DNA of 64,000 bases from Streptomyces sp. NBC_01478 (GTDB lineage Bacteria; Actinomycetota; Actinomycetes; Streptomycetales; Streptomycetaceae): contig NZ_CP109444.1 in NCBI RefSeq assembly GCF_036227225.1, positions 620,001-684,000 of the forward strand, in the 5' to 3' direction. Position 1 is the first letter of the stretch; each line of letters opens with the position of its first letter. The position numbers and the translations under genes were made by a program. The notes beneath the pieces were generated by a model. That model was not told the origin of the DNA and searched no databases. It saw nothing but the letters and a program-made list of their open reading frames with translations. Positions 39,251 through 47,937 of this stretch are shown piece after piece.

Positions 39251-39390
39251 CCGCCTTGACCACGTCCGTCTGACTTCTGTCGCGGCCCCAGGCGTATCCC
39301 CGCAGCCTCTCGCGGTCCCGTCCGCACGCACGGACCCGTTCCGCGGCCGCCCCGCACCACCCCCTCCCGTCTGATTCCCCGAATCGCACT

Positions 39391-39421
39391 GCCCCGTCGT
39401 CGGCGTCACGCCGAACGGGGC
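39391..39421 (+). terminator. GC-rich hairpin, candidate attenuator
   Basis: GCCCCGT...CGGCG pairs with CGCCG...ACGGGGC around a short loop, 70 bp before the transporter start and 140 bp after the leader peptide. No U-tract. It could be the expression platform or attenuator of the riboswitch/leader system. Confidence 0.5.
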
Positions 39422-39490
39422 CGCATGCCCGCGCGCAGTCGTGAGCCCGTGGGCATCACGCGCGTAGTGACACGAGTAGGAGCACTCTCC

Positions 39491-41110
39491 GTGAGAGCAC
39501 ATCCGGACATCCGGTCCACCCGATGGGCGGCGCTGGCCGCCCTCTTGACCACCAGTGTCCTGCTGACCGCCTGCGGTTCCGGCGGGGGCGGCACGGACAG
39601 CGGCAGTGGCCCGGCGAAGTCCGGTGGCACCCTGACCTTCGCGGTGGGCTCCGACGCCGGCTGCGTGGATCCGCAGCAGGTGGGCAGCAACGACACCATC
39701 TACTCGGTACGGCAGATCGTGGACTCCCTCACCGACCAGGACCCGGCGACCGGCAAGATCGTGCCGTGGCTGGCGAAGAGCTGGGACATCAGCTCCGACG
39801 CGACGACGTTCACCTTCCACCTGCGATCGGGTGTCACCTTCAGCGACGGCTCCGAGCTGACCGCTCAGGTGGTCAAGGACAACTTCGACGCGGTGCCGAA
39901 CCTCGGCGCGCTGGGGACCCTCGCCGAGGGCTATCTGAGCGGCGTCAAGAGCACCACCGTGGTCGATCCGCTCACCGTCAGGGTGACCTTCCAGCGGCCC
40001 AACGCCCAGTTCCTGCAAGCCACTTCGACGCACTCGCTGGGCATCGAGTCGTCGGCGAGCGCGAAGAGGACCCCGCAGCAGAAGTGCAGCCAGGGAGTGG
40101 TCGGCTCCGGGCCCTTCGTGCTGAAGCAGTACGTGCAGAACCAGTCGATCACGCTCGCCAAGCGCACCGGATACGCCTGGGGTTCCTCGCTGTGGCACAA
40201 GAGCGGCGAGGCCTACCTGGACCGGATCGTCTTCAAGGTCGTGCCCGAGGCGGGAGTACGGGCCGGCAGTCTCCAGTCCGGGCAGGTCGACGCGATCAGC
40301 AGCGTCGGCAAGGCCAACGAGGCGGCCCTCAAGGGCGGCCAGGTCACCCTTCAGCGTCGGGCCAACCCCGGTGTGGTGTTCGGCCTCGCGCTCAACAACT
40401 CACGACCAACCCTGAAGGACGCGCGAGTGCGCCAGGCCATCGGGTTCGCCATCGACCGGGCGCAGATCGCGACCACCGTGTTCCCGACCGGTACCCAGCC
40501 AGCGACCAGCGTCCTGGCGCACACCACACCGGACTACACGAACCTGTCCTCGGACCTGGCGACCGACGCGGCCAAGGCGAAGTCCCTGCTGGACGCGGCC
40601 GGTTGGAAGGCCGGCAGCGACGGCATCCGGACGAAGGACGGCAAGCAACTGAGCCTGACCGTCGACTGGATCCCCAACTCGGCCACCAACCAGCCCGCGT
40701 TGGAGCTGATCCAGCAGCAACTCAAAGCCGTCGGCGTCGGCCTGACGCTCAAGCAGCTCCAGGTCACGCAGCTCGCCCCGACCCTCCAGTCGGGTGACTT
40801 CGACGCGGCGTGGAGCAACATCACCCGGGCCGACCCGGACATCCTGCGCAGTTCCTTCTCCACGAAGCTGGCGAACTTCTACCGCCTCACGGCGGGCTCA
40901 CTGGACACCGCGCTGACCCGTCAGGCGGCCACCACGGACGCCACGAAGCGCAAGCAACTGGTCGAGCAGGCACAGCAGTTGCTCGTGCGGAGCGCCGCCT
41001 ACGTGCCGGTGGTGGAGCTCCAGACCCAGATCGGTGTGTCGAAGAAGGTGCACGGCCTGAACTTCGACGCCTCCAGCCGGATCCAACTCCATGACACCTG
41101 GATCGGCTGA
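39491..41110 (+). CDS. ABC transporter substrate-binding lipoprotein (peptide/nickel SBP family 5)
   Basis: The 539-residue lipoprotein has a signal peptide and lipobox LLTAC followed by a Gly/Ser linker, then an SBP_bac_5 fold (GGTLTFAVGSDAGCVDPQ, IVPWLAKSWDIS, FTFHLRSGVTFSDG, IGFAIDR). The family binds oligopeptides, nickel chelates, glutathione or opines. GTG 39491 is chosen over ATG 39425 because AGTAGGAG lies 8 bases upstream and the signal peptide is then normal. It is the first gene of the SAM-IV/leader-controlled operon, so the ligand is probably a sulfur compound (inference). Confidence 0.9.
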   Translation: MRAHPDIRSTRWAALAALLTTSVLLTACGSGGGGTDSGSGPAKSGGTLTFAVGSDAGCVDPQQVGSNDTIYSVRQIVDSLTDQDPATGKIVPWLAKSWDISSDATTFTFHLRSGVTFSDGSELTAQVVKDNFDAVPNLGALGTLAEGYLSGVKSTTVVDPLTVRVTFQRPNAQFLQATSTHSLGIESSASAKRTPQQKCSQGVVGSGPFVLKQYVQNQSITLAKRTGYAWGSSLWHKSGEAYLDRIVFKVVPEAGVRAGSLQSGQVDAISSVGKANEAALKGGQVTLQRRANPGVVFGLALNNSRPTLKDARVRQAIGFAIDRAQIATTVFPTGTQPATSVLAHTTPDYTNLSSDLATDAAKAKSLLDAAGWKAGSDGIRTKDGKQLSLTVDWIPNSATNQPALELIQQQLKAVGVGLTLKQLQVTQLAPTLQSGDFDAAWSNITRADPDILRSSFSTKLANFYRLTAGSLDTALTRQAATTDATKRKQLVEQAQQLLVRSAAYVPVVELQTQIGVSKKVHGLNFDASSRIQLHDTWIG

Positions 41111-41112
41111 CC

Positions 41113-42072
41113 ATGCGCCGCTATGTGATCAAACGGCTCGCGCAGGCGGTCGGAGTGCTGTGGGCCGCCTACACGGTGTCCTTCCTGGTCCTCGACTTCC
41201 TGCCCGGCGATCCGGTCACGGCGATGGCCGGTGCCGGCATGGACTCCGGACAGGTCGATCCGGCCCAACTCGCCGCGCTGCGACACGAGTACGGCTTCGA
41301 CAAGCCGATCCTGGTGCAGTACGCCGACTATCTGGGCCGGGCGGTGCGCGGGGACTTCGGCGACTCGGTCTCCACCGGCCGGCCGGTGTCCTCGACGCTG
41401 GCCGACGCGCTGCCGCAGACCCTCCAGTTGACCGGTGCCGCGCTGCTGCTCGCGGTGGTTCTCGGCGGCGGTCTCGCGGTCCTGGCGACCTACACCTCGC
41501 TCCGGTGGCTGCGCCAACTCCTCTTGTCGCTGCCGCCGTTGGGGGTGTCTGTCCCGACGTTCTGGGTGGGGCTGCTGCTCGTCGAGTCGTTCTCGTTCCG
41601 CCTGCACTGGTTCCCGGCGTTCGACAACGACGGGCTGCGGGGCCTTGTCCTGCCGGCCGTGACCCTGGCGATCCCTACCGGTGCGCAGGTCGCCCAGGTG
41701 CTCGCCAAGAGCCTGCTCACCGCGCTGGACCAGGCCTATGTGGAGACCGCCCGGGCCAAGGGCGCGGGCCGCTGGCGGGTCCATCTGCGGCACGCCCTGC
41801 GCAACGCGTCCCTGCCCGCGCTGACCGTGGTCGGCCTGCTGGTCGGGCAGTTGATCGCCGGTTCGGTGGTCGTCGAGACGGTGTTCTCCCGTGACGGCCT
41901 GGGCCGGGTGACGGCTGCCGCGGTCACGGCCCAGGACATTCCCCTCGTGCAGGGCGTGGTGGTGTTCGGGGCGCTGATCTTCGTGGTGACGAACCTGATC
42001 GTCGACCTCGTCTATCCGCTGCTGGATCCGCGGATCGTGGTGGCCTCGGGCCGGAAGGCGGGATTCGCATGA
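41113..42072 (+). CDS. ABC transporter permease (DppB type)
   Basis: The 319-residue permease has six helices and the DppB-type N-terminus MRRYVIKRLAQAVGVLWAAY, and the EAA loop (VETARAKGAGRWRVHLRHALRNASLPAL) that contacts the ATPase. It follows the binding-protein gene by 2 bp and overlaps the next permease by 4 bp, giving one translationally coupled import operon. Confidence 0.92.
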   Translation: MRRYVIKRLAQAVGVLWAAYTVSFLVLDFLPGDPVTAMAGAGMDSGQVDPAQLAALRHEYGFDKPILVQYADYLGRAVRGDFGDSVSTGRPVSSTLADALPQTLQLTGAALLLAVVLGGGLAVLATYTSLRWLRQLLLSLPPLGVSVPTFWVGLLLVESFSFRLHWFPAFDNDGLRGLVLPAVTLAIPTGAQVAQVLAKSLLTALDQAYVETARAKGAGRWRVHLRHALRNASLPALTVVGLLVGQLIAGSVVVETVFSRDGLGRVTAAAVTAQDIPLVQGVVVFGALIFVVTNLIVDLVYPLLDPRIVVASGRKAGFA

Positions 42073-43004
42073 GCCAGGGTCTGGTCGACGACTCCACCGG
42101 GGCCGCGCTCGGTCTCGCCGCCCCGCCGCCGCAGCCGGTCGACCCGGGTGGCGGCCCCGGGGCCGGGCGCCGAGTCGACCCGCGCCAGATCCTGCGGTTC
42201 CTGGTGCACCGCCCCGGTCTGCTGCTGTCGGTCCTCGTCGTCGTCCTGGTGGTACTGGCCTCGTTCTGGCCGGGACTGTTCACCTCACGCGATCCGCTCA
42301 CCGGAGTGCCGTCGCAGAACTTCCGCGGCCCGAGCGGCGCGCACTGGTTCGGCACCGACGAACTGGGCCGTGACGTGTTCTCCCGGGTGGTCCACGGCGC
42401 CCAACTGTCCCTGAAGGCAACGCTGATCGCGGTGGCGGTCGCCTTCGTGGTCGGCAGTCTCATCGGCCTGGTCGCCGGGTTCGTCGGCCGCTGGGTCGAC
42501 GACGTGCTGATGCGCTTCGTCGACGTCCTGCTGTCGATCCCCGCGCTGTTCCTGTCCCTGGCCCTGGTCACCGCGCTGGGCTACGGCACGGTGAAGGTGG
42601 CGGTCGCGGTCGGGATCGCCAGCGTCGCGAGCTTCGCCCGGGTGACCCGGGCGGAGGTGCTGCGGGTGCGCCAGGCGGTCTTCGTCGAGGCGTCGCGCGC
42701 GTGCGGTACCCGTTGGTACTCGGTGCTGGGCCGGCACGTCCTGCCCAACGCGGCGGGCCCGGTGATCGTCCTGGCCACCCTCGACTTCGGCGCCGCGATC
42801 CTCGCCGTGTCCGCACTGAGCTTCCTCGGCTACGGCGCCCCGCCCCCGGCGCCGGAATGGGGGACGTTGATCTCCGACGGCCGCAACTACCTGGCGAACG
42901 CCTGGTGGTTGACCGCACTGCCCGGACTGGCGATCGCGGCGACGGTGCTGGCCACCAACCGCATCGCACGGGCGCTGGACGGCGAATGGTCCAGGCAGCG
43001 ATGA
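42069..43004 (+). CDS. ABC transporter permease (DppC type)
   Basis: The 311-residue partner permease has the DppC N-terminal extension, FGTDELGRDVFSRVVHGAQ and the EAA loop (VFVEASRACGTRWYSVLGRHVLPNA). It starts within ATGA of the upstream permease and overlaps the ATPase gene by 4 bp. It forms the heterodimeric channel with the DppB-type protein. Confidence 0.92.
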   Translation: MSQGLVDDSTGAALGLAAPPPQPVDPGGGPGAGRRVDPRQILRFLVHRPGLLLSVLVVVLVVLASFWPGLFTSRDPLTGVPSQNFRGPSGAHWFGTDELGRDVFSRVVHGAQLSLKATLIAVAVAFVVGSLIGLVAGFVGRWVDDVLMRFVDVLLSIPALFLSLALVTALGYGTVKVAVAVGIASVASFARVTRAEVLRVRQAVFVEASRACGTRWYSVLGRHVLPNAAGPVIVLATLDFGAAILAVSALSFLGYGAPPPAPEWGTLISDGRNYLANAWWLTALPGLAIAATVLATNRIARALDGEWSRQR

Positions 43005-44725
43005 CCGGCGAACCGACGAACTCACCTGGAACGGACGAGGACTTGAGCACGACACCGAGCACCGACCCGGTCCACCCCGAGCAAGGGGCCGCGCTGGAGA
43101 TCCGCGGCCTGTCGGTGTCGTACCGCACCCGTGGCGGCATCGTGCGGGCGGTGCGGGACGTCGATCTCGATGTGCGGCCGGGCGAAGTGACCGCGGTGGT
43201 CGGCGAGTCCGGGTCCGGCAAGAGCACCACGGCCCATGCCGTCACCCGGCTCCTGGCGCCGAACGCGGCCGTCGACGGCGGCACGATCCGCTTCGGGCGG
43301 CACGAGCTCACCTCACTGTCGGAGGCCGAACTGCGCACCGTGCGCGGCGCACAGATAGGCCTGGTGCCCCAGGACCCGTCGGTGTCGCTCAACCCGGTCA
43401 AACGCGTCGGCGAACAGGTCGCCGAGGTGCTGCGCATCCACGGTCTCGCGACCCGCCGCTCCGCGCCGTCGGAGGCGATCGACATCCTGGACCGGGCGGG
43501 ACTGCCCGACGCGGCCACCCGCGCACGCCAGTACCCGCACGAACTCTCCGGCGGCATGCGGCAGCGCGCCCTGATCGCCATCGCCATCGCCGCACACCCG
43601 AAACTCATCATCGCCGACGAGCCGACGAGCGCGCTCGACGTCACCGTGCAACGCGTCATCCTCGACCATCTCCAGGGCCTCACCCAGGAGTCGGGGACGG
43701 CGATCCTGCTGGTGACCCACGATCTCGGGGTCGCCGCCGACCGGGCACAGCGCCTGGTCGTCATGTCGCAGGGCCAGGTCGTCGAGGCGGGACCGACGCG
43801 GGACGTCCTCGACGACCCCCAACACGAGTACACCCGCCGCCTGTTGGCGAGCGCACCGAGCCTGGCGACCGCCCGCACCCGTACCCCGGTCGCCGCACCC
43901 ACGCCCACCGGGACAGAGCCGCTCGTCGAACTCCGGGGTGCGGTCAAGGAGTTCAGGCTGCCCCGCGTGGACGGCGAATCCCGGACAGTGCGCGCGGTGG
44001 ACGACGTCAGCTTCACCCTCCAGCGGGGCCAGACCCTGGCGTTGGTCGGCGAGTCCGGCTCGGGCAAGTCCACCACCGCCCGCCTGGTGCTCCGCCTCAC
44101 CGACGCGAGTGCCGGACAGATCCTCTTCGACGGCACCGACGTCACCACCGCCCGGGGCGCCCAGGCGAGGCAACTGCGCCGCCGCGCCCAGCTCGTCTAC
44201 CAGAACCCGTACGCCTCGCTCGACCCCCGCTTCTCCATCGACGAGGTGATCACCGAACCGCTGCGCGCCTTCAAGGTCGGCGACCGCGCCTCCCGCCTCG
44301 CCCGCGCCCGTGACCTGCTGGACCGGGTCGCGCTGCCGGCGTCGACACTGGACCGCCGTCCGGCGGAACTGTCGGGCGGGCAACGCCAACGCGTCGCGAT
44401 CGCGCGTGCCCTCGCCCTCTCCCCCGACCTGGTGGTGTGCGACGAACCGGTGTCCGCGCTCGACGTATCCGTGCAGGCCCAAGTCCTCGACCTGCTCGGC
44501 GAGTTGCAGGCCGACACCGGAGTGGCCTACCTGTTCATCTCGCACGACCTGGCCGTCGTACGCCAGATCGCGCACCAGGTGGCCGTCATGCGGTCGGGCC
44601 GCATCGTCGAGACGGGTGCCCCCGAGGACCTCTTCACGCACCCCCGCCACGACTACACCCGCGAGCTGCTCGCGGCGATCCCGGGCCGCCGGGACGACCA
44701 CGACCTGAGGACGCAGAGCGCATGA
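43001..44725 (+). CDS. ABC transporter ATPase with two fused nucleotide-binding domains
   Basis: The 574-residue protein fuses DppD- and DppF-like ATPases. Domain 1 (~25-290) has Walker A GESGSGKST, signature LSGGMRQR and Walker B LIIADEPT; domain 2 (~310-565) repeats GESGSGKST, LSGGQRQR and LVVCDEPV. A peptide-transporter C-terminal motif is present in both. Fusion replaces two separate genes. ATG 43001 overlaps the upstream stop (ATGA), and its own stop overlaps the monooxygenase start. Confidence 0.93.
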   Translation: MTGEPTNSPGTDEDLSTTPSTDPVHPEQGAALEIRGLSVSYRTRGGIVRAVRDVDLDVRPGEVTAVVGESGSGKSTTAHAVTRLLAPNAAVDGGTIRFGRHELTSLSEAELRTVRGAQIGLVPQDPSVSLNPVKRVGEQVAEVLRIHGLATRRSAPSEAIDILDRAGLPDAATRARQYPHELSGGMRQRALIAIAIAAHPKLIIADEPTSALDVTVQRVILDHLQGLTQESGTAILLVTHDLGVAADRAQRLVVMSQGQVVEAGPTRDVLDDPQHEYTRRLLASAPSLATARTRTPVAAPTPTGTEPLVELRGAVKEFRLPRVDGESRTVRAVDDVSFTLQRGQTLALVGESGSGKSTTARLVLRLTDASAGQILFDGTDVTTARGAQARQLRRRAQLVYQNPYASLDPRFSIDEVITEPLRAFKVGDRASRLARARDLLDRVALPASTLDRRPAELSGGQRQRVAIARALALSPDLVVCDEPVSALDVSVQAQVLDLLGELQADTGVAYLFISHDLAVVRQIAHQVAVMRSGRIVETGAPEDLFTHPRHDYTRELLAAIPGRRDDHDLRTQSA

Positions 44726-45735
44726 CCATCACCTCCCTCGCCTTCCTCACTCCGGGCAACTTCGCCGACGACGACCCGTACACCGGCCTGGAGGAGACGC
44801 TCCAACTCTTCGAGTACGGCGAGCGGTTGGGCTACGACGGTGCCTGGATCAGGCAACGCCACCTCGAACACGGCGTCGGTTCGGCCGCGGTGTTCCTCGC
44901 CGCGGCCGGACAGCGCACCGAGCGCGTCGAGTTGGGGACCGCGGTCATCCCGATCGGCTACGAGAGCCCGTTCCGGCTGGCCGAGGACCTGGCCCTGGCC
45001 GACGTCCTGTCCCGGGGCCGCCTCCAGATCGGCTTCAGCACCGGCATGCCGCACGCCGAACTCCTCGGCGACCTCGTGTACGACGGCGACTGGCGCGCCT
45101 TCGACCTGTCCTACGGCCGGGTCGCCCGCGTCGTCGACAACCTGCGCGGCGACTATCTCGGCGGCCCGGGCACGGTGATCCAGTCACCGGGCAACACCCA
45201 ACGCCCACGTCTGCAACCGCACAACCCGGGCCTGGTGGACCGCATCTGGTACGGCGGCGGCAGTCTGCGTTCGGCCCGCTGGGCCGGTGAGAACGGCCTC
45301 AACCTGCTGTCCGGGAACATCGTCACCGGCGAGGGCACCGACGACTTCACCACCGCCCAGGCGAACCTCCTCGCCGCATACAGGCGGGTCCGGCCCACCG
45401 CCCGCGTCGCGATAGGCCGCGTCATCGTGCCGTTGGACAGCGCCGACCGGGCCACCCGCACCCGCTACCGGGACTACGCCGCGAGCCGCCACGCCCGCAC
45501 CCTGGCCCCCCAGGGCCCGAGGCGGACCCTGTTCGCCCCCGACGTGGTCGGCACGGCGGAGCAGATCCTGGAGCAACTGGCGGCGGACCCGGTGGTGCCG
45601 GCGGTGTCGGAGCTGCGCCTTGAGCTGCCGTACGAGTTCCGGCGGGAGGAGTACGAGCAGATCCTGCACGACGCGCTCCATCTGGTCGCGCCCGAACTCG
45701 GCTGGCGTCCGGCGCGGTTGGAGGCCGCGCGATGA
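44722..45735 (+). CDS. LLM-class flavin-dependent monooxygenase
   Basis: The 337-residue TIM-barrel protein belongs to the luciferase-like family (FEYGERLGYDGAWIRQRHL, VELGTAVIPIGYESPFRLAEDLALADVLSRGRL, IGFSTGM). FMNH2-dependent members cleave C-S bonds of sulfonates, sulfones or related compounds. Coupled by ATGA to the transporter ATPase and placed under a SAM-IV riboswitch, it most likely liberates sulfur from the imported substrate; the exact substrate is unknown. It overlaps the following hydrolase gene by 4 bp. Confidence 0.88.
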   Translation: MTITSLAFLTPGNFADDDPYTGLEETLQLFEYGERLGYDGAWIRQRHLEHGVGSAAVFLAAAGQRTERVELGTAVIPIGYESPFRLAEDLALADVLSRGRLQIGFSTGMPHAELLGDLVYDGDWRAFDLSYGRVARVVDNLRGDYLGGPGTVIQSPGNTQRPRLQPHNPGLVDRIWYGGGSLRSARWAGENGLNLLSGNIVTGEGTDDFTTAQANLLAAYRRVRPTARVAIGRVIVPLDSADRATRTRYRDYAASRHARTLAPQGPRRTLFAPDVVGTAEQILEQLAADPVVPAVSELRLELPYEFRREEYEQILHDALHLVAPELGWRPARLEAAR

Positions 45736-46517
45736 GCGCCGTACGGCTGGAGGTCCATGACCGGGAGCCGTTCGCGGACGGTCATCGCTTCGCCGAGGGC
45801 GGGGCGTACGAGGTGCTCACCGCCACGGCCCACTACTCCGTGGACCCCGAGGCACCGGTCCTCCGCTCGATCACCGACCTGGACCTCGCACCGCACGACA
45901 GCGACGGCGTGGTGCGTTTCAGCGGGGACATCGAGATCCTGCGGCCGGTCGACGGCGGGCGCCGACGGCTGTTCTTCGACTGGGGCAACCGCGGGAACAA
46001 GCGGGCCGTCCAGTACTTCTGCGACGCCCCGCACACGAACCGGCCCCGGGCGCTCGCCGACGCCGGCAACGGCGATCTGCTGCCCGGCGACGGGCGGTTG
46101 CTGCTCGACCTCCCCGTGGCGACGCACGGCACGGAGCCCGTACGCGGCCTGACCACAGCCGAGTTCATCGTCGAGGAGCTCACCGCGTCCCTGCCGCTGT
46201 CGCGCTGGACGAGCACGAGGTCCTCCCCCGTGAGCGCGGCGGGCGAGCGGACCGCACGGCTCACCCGGCAGCGGTACCCGCACAGTTCACCCGAGGACGT
46301 GCCCGCGACGGCCTGGCGATTCGCCCGACTGCAGGGCGGGGGCCACGACTTGAGATCACAGGCCGTCGCCGTCGTGCCGAGCCGGAGCGACCTGTACGTC
46401 GACGGCGGACTGCGGCCGGGCTGGATCTACGAACTGACCTACGAGGCCGCGGCGCCGATGGCGGGGCCCGCGCCGACGGCCGGCAGGACGTTGGCGCCGA
46501 GGTTGGCGACGACGTAG
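45732..46517 (+). pseudogene. Alpha/beta-hydrolase domain protein (Abhydrolase_10-like), 3'-truncated
   Basis: The gene starts with ATGA overlap as the last member of the operon and encodes about 238 residues matching the N-terminal part of a large hydrolase family (VHDREPFADGHRFAEGGAYE, FFDWGNRGNKRAVQYF, GWIYELTYEA). Full members are about 600 residues; the catalytic Ser-Asp-His half is missing. Homology stops at about 46445, where it runs into an antisense ThiM fragment, and the frame closes at 46517. It is likely non-functional. Confidence 0.75.
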
Positions 46518-46606
46518 TTGGTGAGGCCGTAGACGAACGGGGAGCCGGCGCGGATGGCGGCGATGCCTTCGGCGACCGCGGGGTCTGCGTAGGTGATCTC
46601 TTCCAT
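46450..46606 (-). pseudogene. thiM: Hydroxyethylthiazole kinase, N-terminal fragment
   Basis: From ATG 46606 the frame reads AAIRAGSPFVYGLTNYVVANLGANVLPAVGAGPAIG. The conserved LTN.VV.N..AN.LLA.GA.P motif is the N-terminal substrate-binding strand of ThiM, which phosphorylates the thiazole precursor of thiamine. Only about 52 residues remain before the junction with the hydrolase fragment. Confidence 0.7.
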
Positions 46607-46707
46607 GTATGCACCTGTATGCAGCAGCGTCACCGCCTCTCCAAGGCCTTGCGGCCTCATTTCACGAAGGTGCAACAAGAAGGCGCGACAACCGGCCGGG
46701 GTCGCCC

Positions 46708-47736
46708 TTACGCGGCCTTCCGCTCCTCGCCGCGCCCCCGTTGCCCGAGCACATAGCCGGCCTGGAGACGCGTCCTGGCCCCCAGCGCGTCCATGAGGTC
46801 GGCGATGCGCCGCTGGCAGGTGCGCAGGGAGATCTCCAGGCGGCGGGCGATCACCTTGTCCTCAAGGCCGTTGAGCAGCATGCGCAGAATGGCGTCGTCG
46901 ATCAGGGCCGAGGTGGAGCGCGCGCTGTCGTGGTCGTAGCTGCCGTCGAAGGGCCGCGCCTCGTCCCACGCGCCGGTGAGGGTGTGCCGTAGCGCCGCGA
47001 CCACGGACCGCTCGCGGACGACGCTGAGCCCCGGGCCCTCCTCGGCGGGGACCACGGCGACCTCGGCGTCGGCGACCAGCAGCCATGCCGGAGGCGAGAC
47101 GGTCGTGCGCACCTGGCCCCCGTCGGCGATCAGCGTCTCGACCCGCTCGCGCACCCGTACGTCGAACCTGGCCGACTCCGGCAGCAGCACCCGGAGGAGG
47201 TCGGAACGCGTTCCCGCGCTCCGCAGCCACGCCCCGCGGTCCAGGTCCGCCGGTTCCTCCCACGGATCCTGGACGGGGAGGGAGAACAGGATCTCCCGCT
47301 TCGCCTCGACCGTGATCGTGGTGAGCACGCCCCTGGCGGCTCTCGGGTCCTCGACGCGTTGCACGTGCGGATGGTGGGGCTCGCCCGAGAAATTGGCCCG
47401 GTACAGCGGGAGCAGGCTGTGCATCTGCTGCCGCAGCCGCTCCAGTTCGTGCTGCCGCCGGCGTAGCGCCTCGTCCTGCATCGCCAGCAGTTGCAGGGAG
47501 GCGGACATCGGGTTGACGGCGACGTAGGCGTAGGTGCAGCCGTGCACCAGATGCAGGAGCCGCAGCCGGAGGAGATCGTCGATGGCCGCGGCCGCCTCTG
47601 CCTCGGAGATGCCGAGATCGCGTACGCACCGTTGGAGATCGACGTACTCGCTCCGTAAGGCGAGCGTGTACACGTCGCCTGCCGCGGTGCCCGCCTGCGG
47701 GACGTCCGGCAGGTCTGCTATGTCAGCGATGCTCAT
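46708..47736 (-). CDS. LuxR-type regulator with TrmB-like N-terminal region
   Basis: The 342-residue regulator has a winged-helix-like N-terminus (~20-75, ISEAEAAAAIDDLLRLRLL), a basic coiled segment (~90-120, EALRRRQHELERLRQQM), a central sensor-like domain and a C-terminal LuxR-type helix-turn-helix (~280-335; ILRMLLNGLEDKVIARRLEI, RTCQRRI). Such TrmB/LuxR hybrids are common pathway regulators in Streptomyces. ATG 47736 follows GGGGGAG. It is divergent to the chorismatase operon and is its probable regulator. Confidence 0.85.
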   Translation of the reverse strand: MSIADIADLPDVPQAGTAAGDVYTLALRSEYVDLQRCVRDLGISEAEAAAAIDDLLRLRLLHLVHGCTYAYVAVNPMSASLQLLAMQDEALRRRQHELERLRQQMHSLLPLYRANFSGEPHHPHVQRVEDPRAARGVLTTITVEAKREILFSLPVQDPWEEPADLDRGAWLRSAGTRSDLLRVLLPESARFDVRVRERVETLIADGGQVRTTVSPPAWLLVADAEVAVVPAEEGPGLSVVRERSVVAALRHTLTGAWDEARPFDGSYDHDSARSTSALIDDAILRMLLNGLEDKVIARRLEISLRTCQRRIADLMDALGARTRLQAGYVLGQRGRGEERKAA

Positions 47737-47937
47737 GGTTCGTCTCCCCCTCGTATTCGTGCCTGGCGCAAGTCGGTGGCTGCCTGGCAAGAGCGCCCCC
47801 GGAGATTCTTCAACAGGAACAGAACTCGCGCCGAACCCCCTGGTGCTTTGTTCACCGTCCCGCAACACCCGGGCAGCGCATACCGGTTGACCGCGTCCTT
47901 CATACCCCGGACGGCCGCGGCTGAGACAAGGAGATTC

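Noticed and set aside
38719..39360. Minus-strand 213-codon frame
   Set aside because: It runs antisense through the SAM-IV riboswitch and leader peptide, and its start region has no protein character.
46607..46707. TPP riboswitch upstream of the thiM fragment
   Set aside because: The conserved CUGAGA and ACCUGAUCUGG-type blocks are not present.
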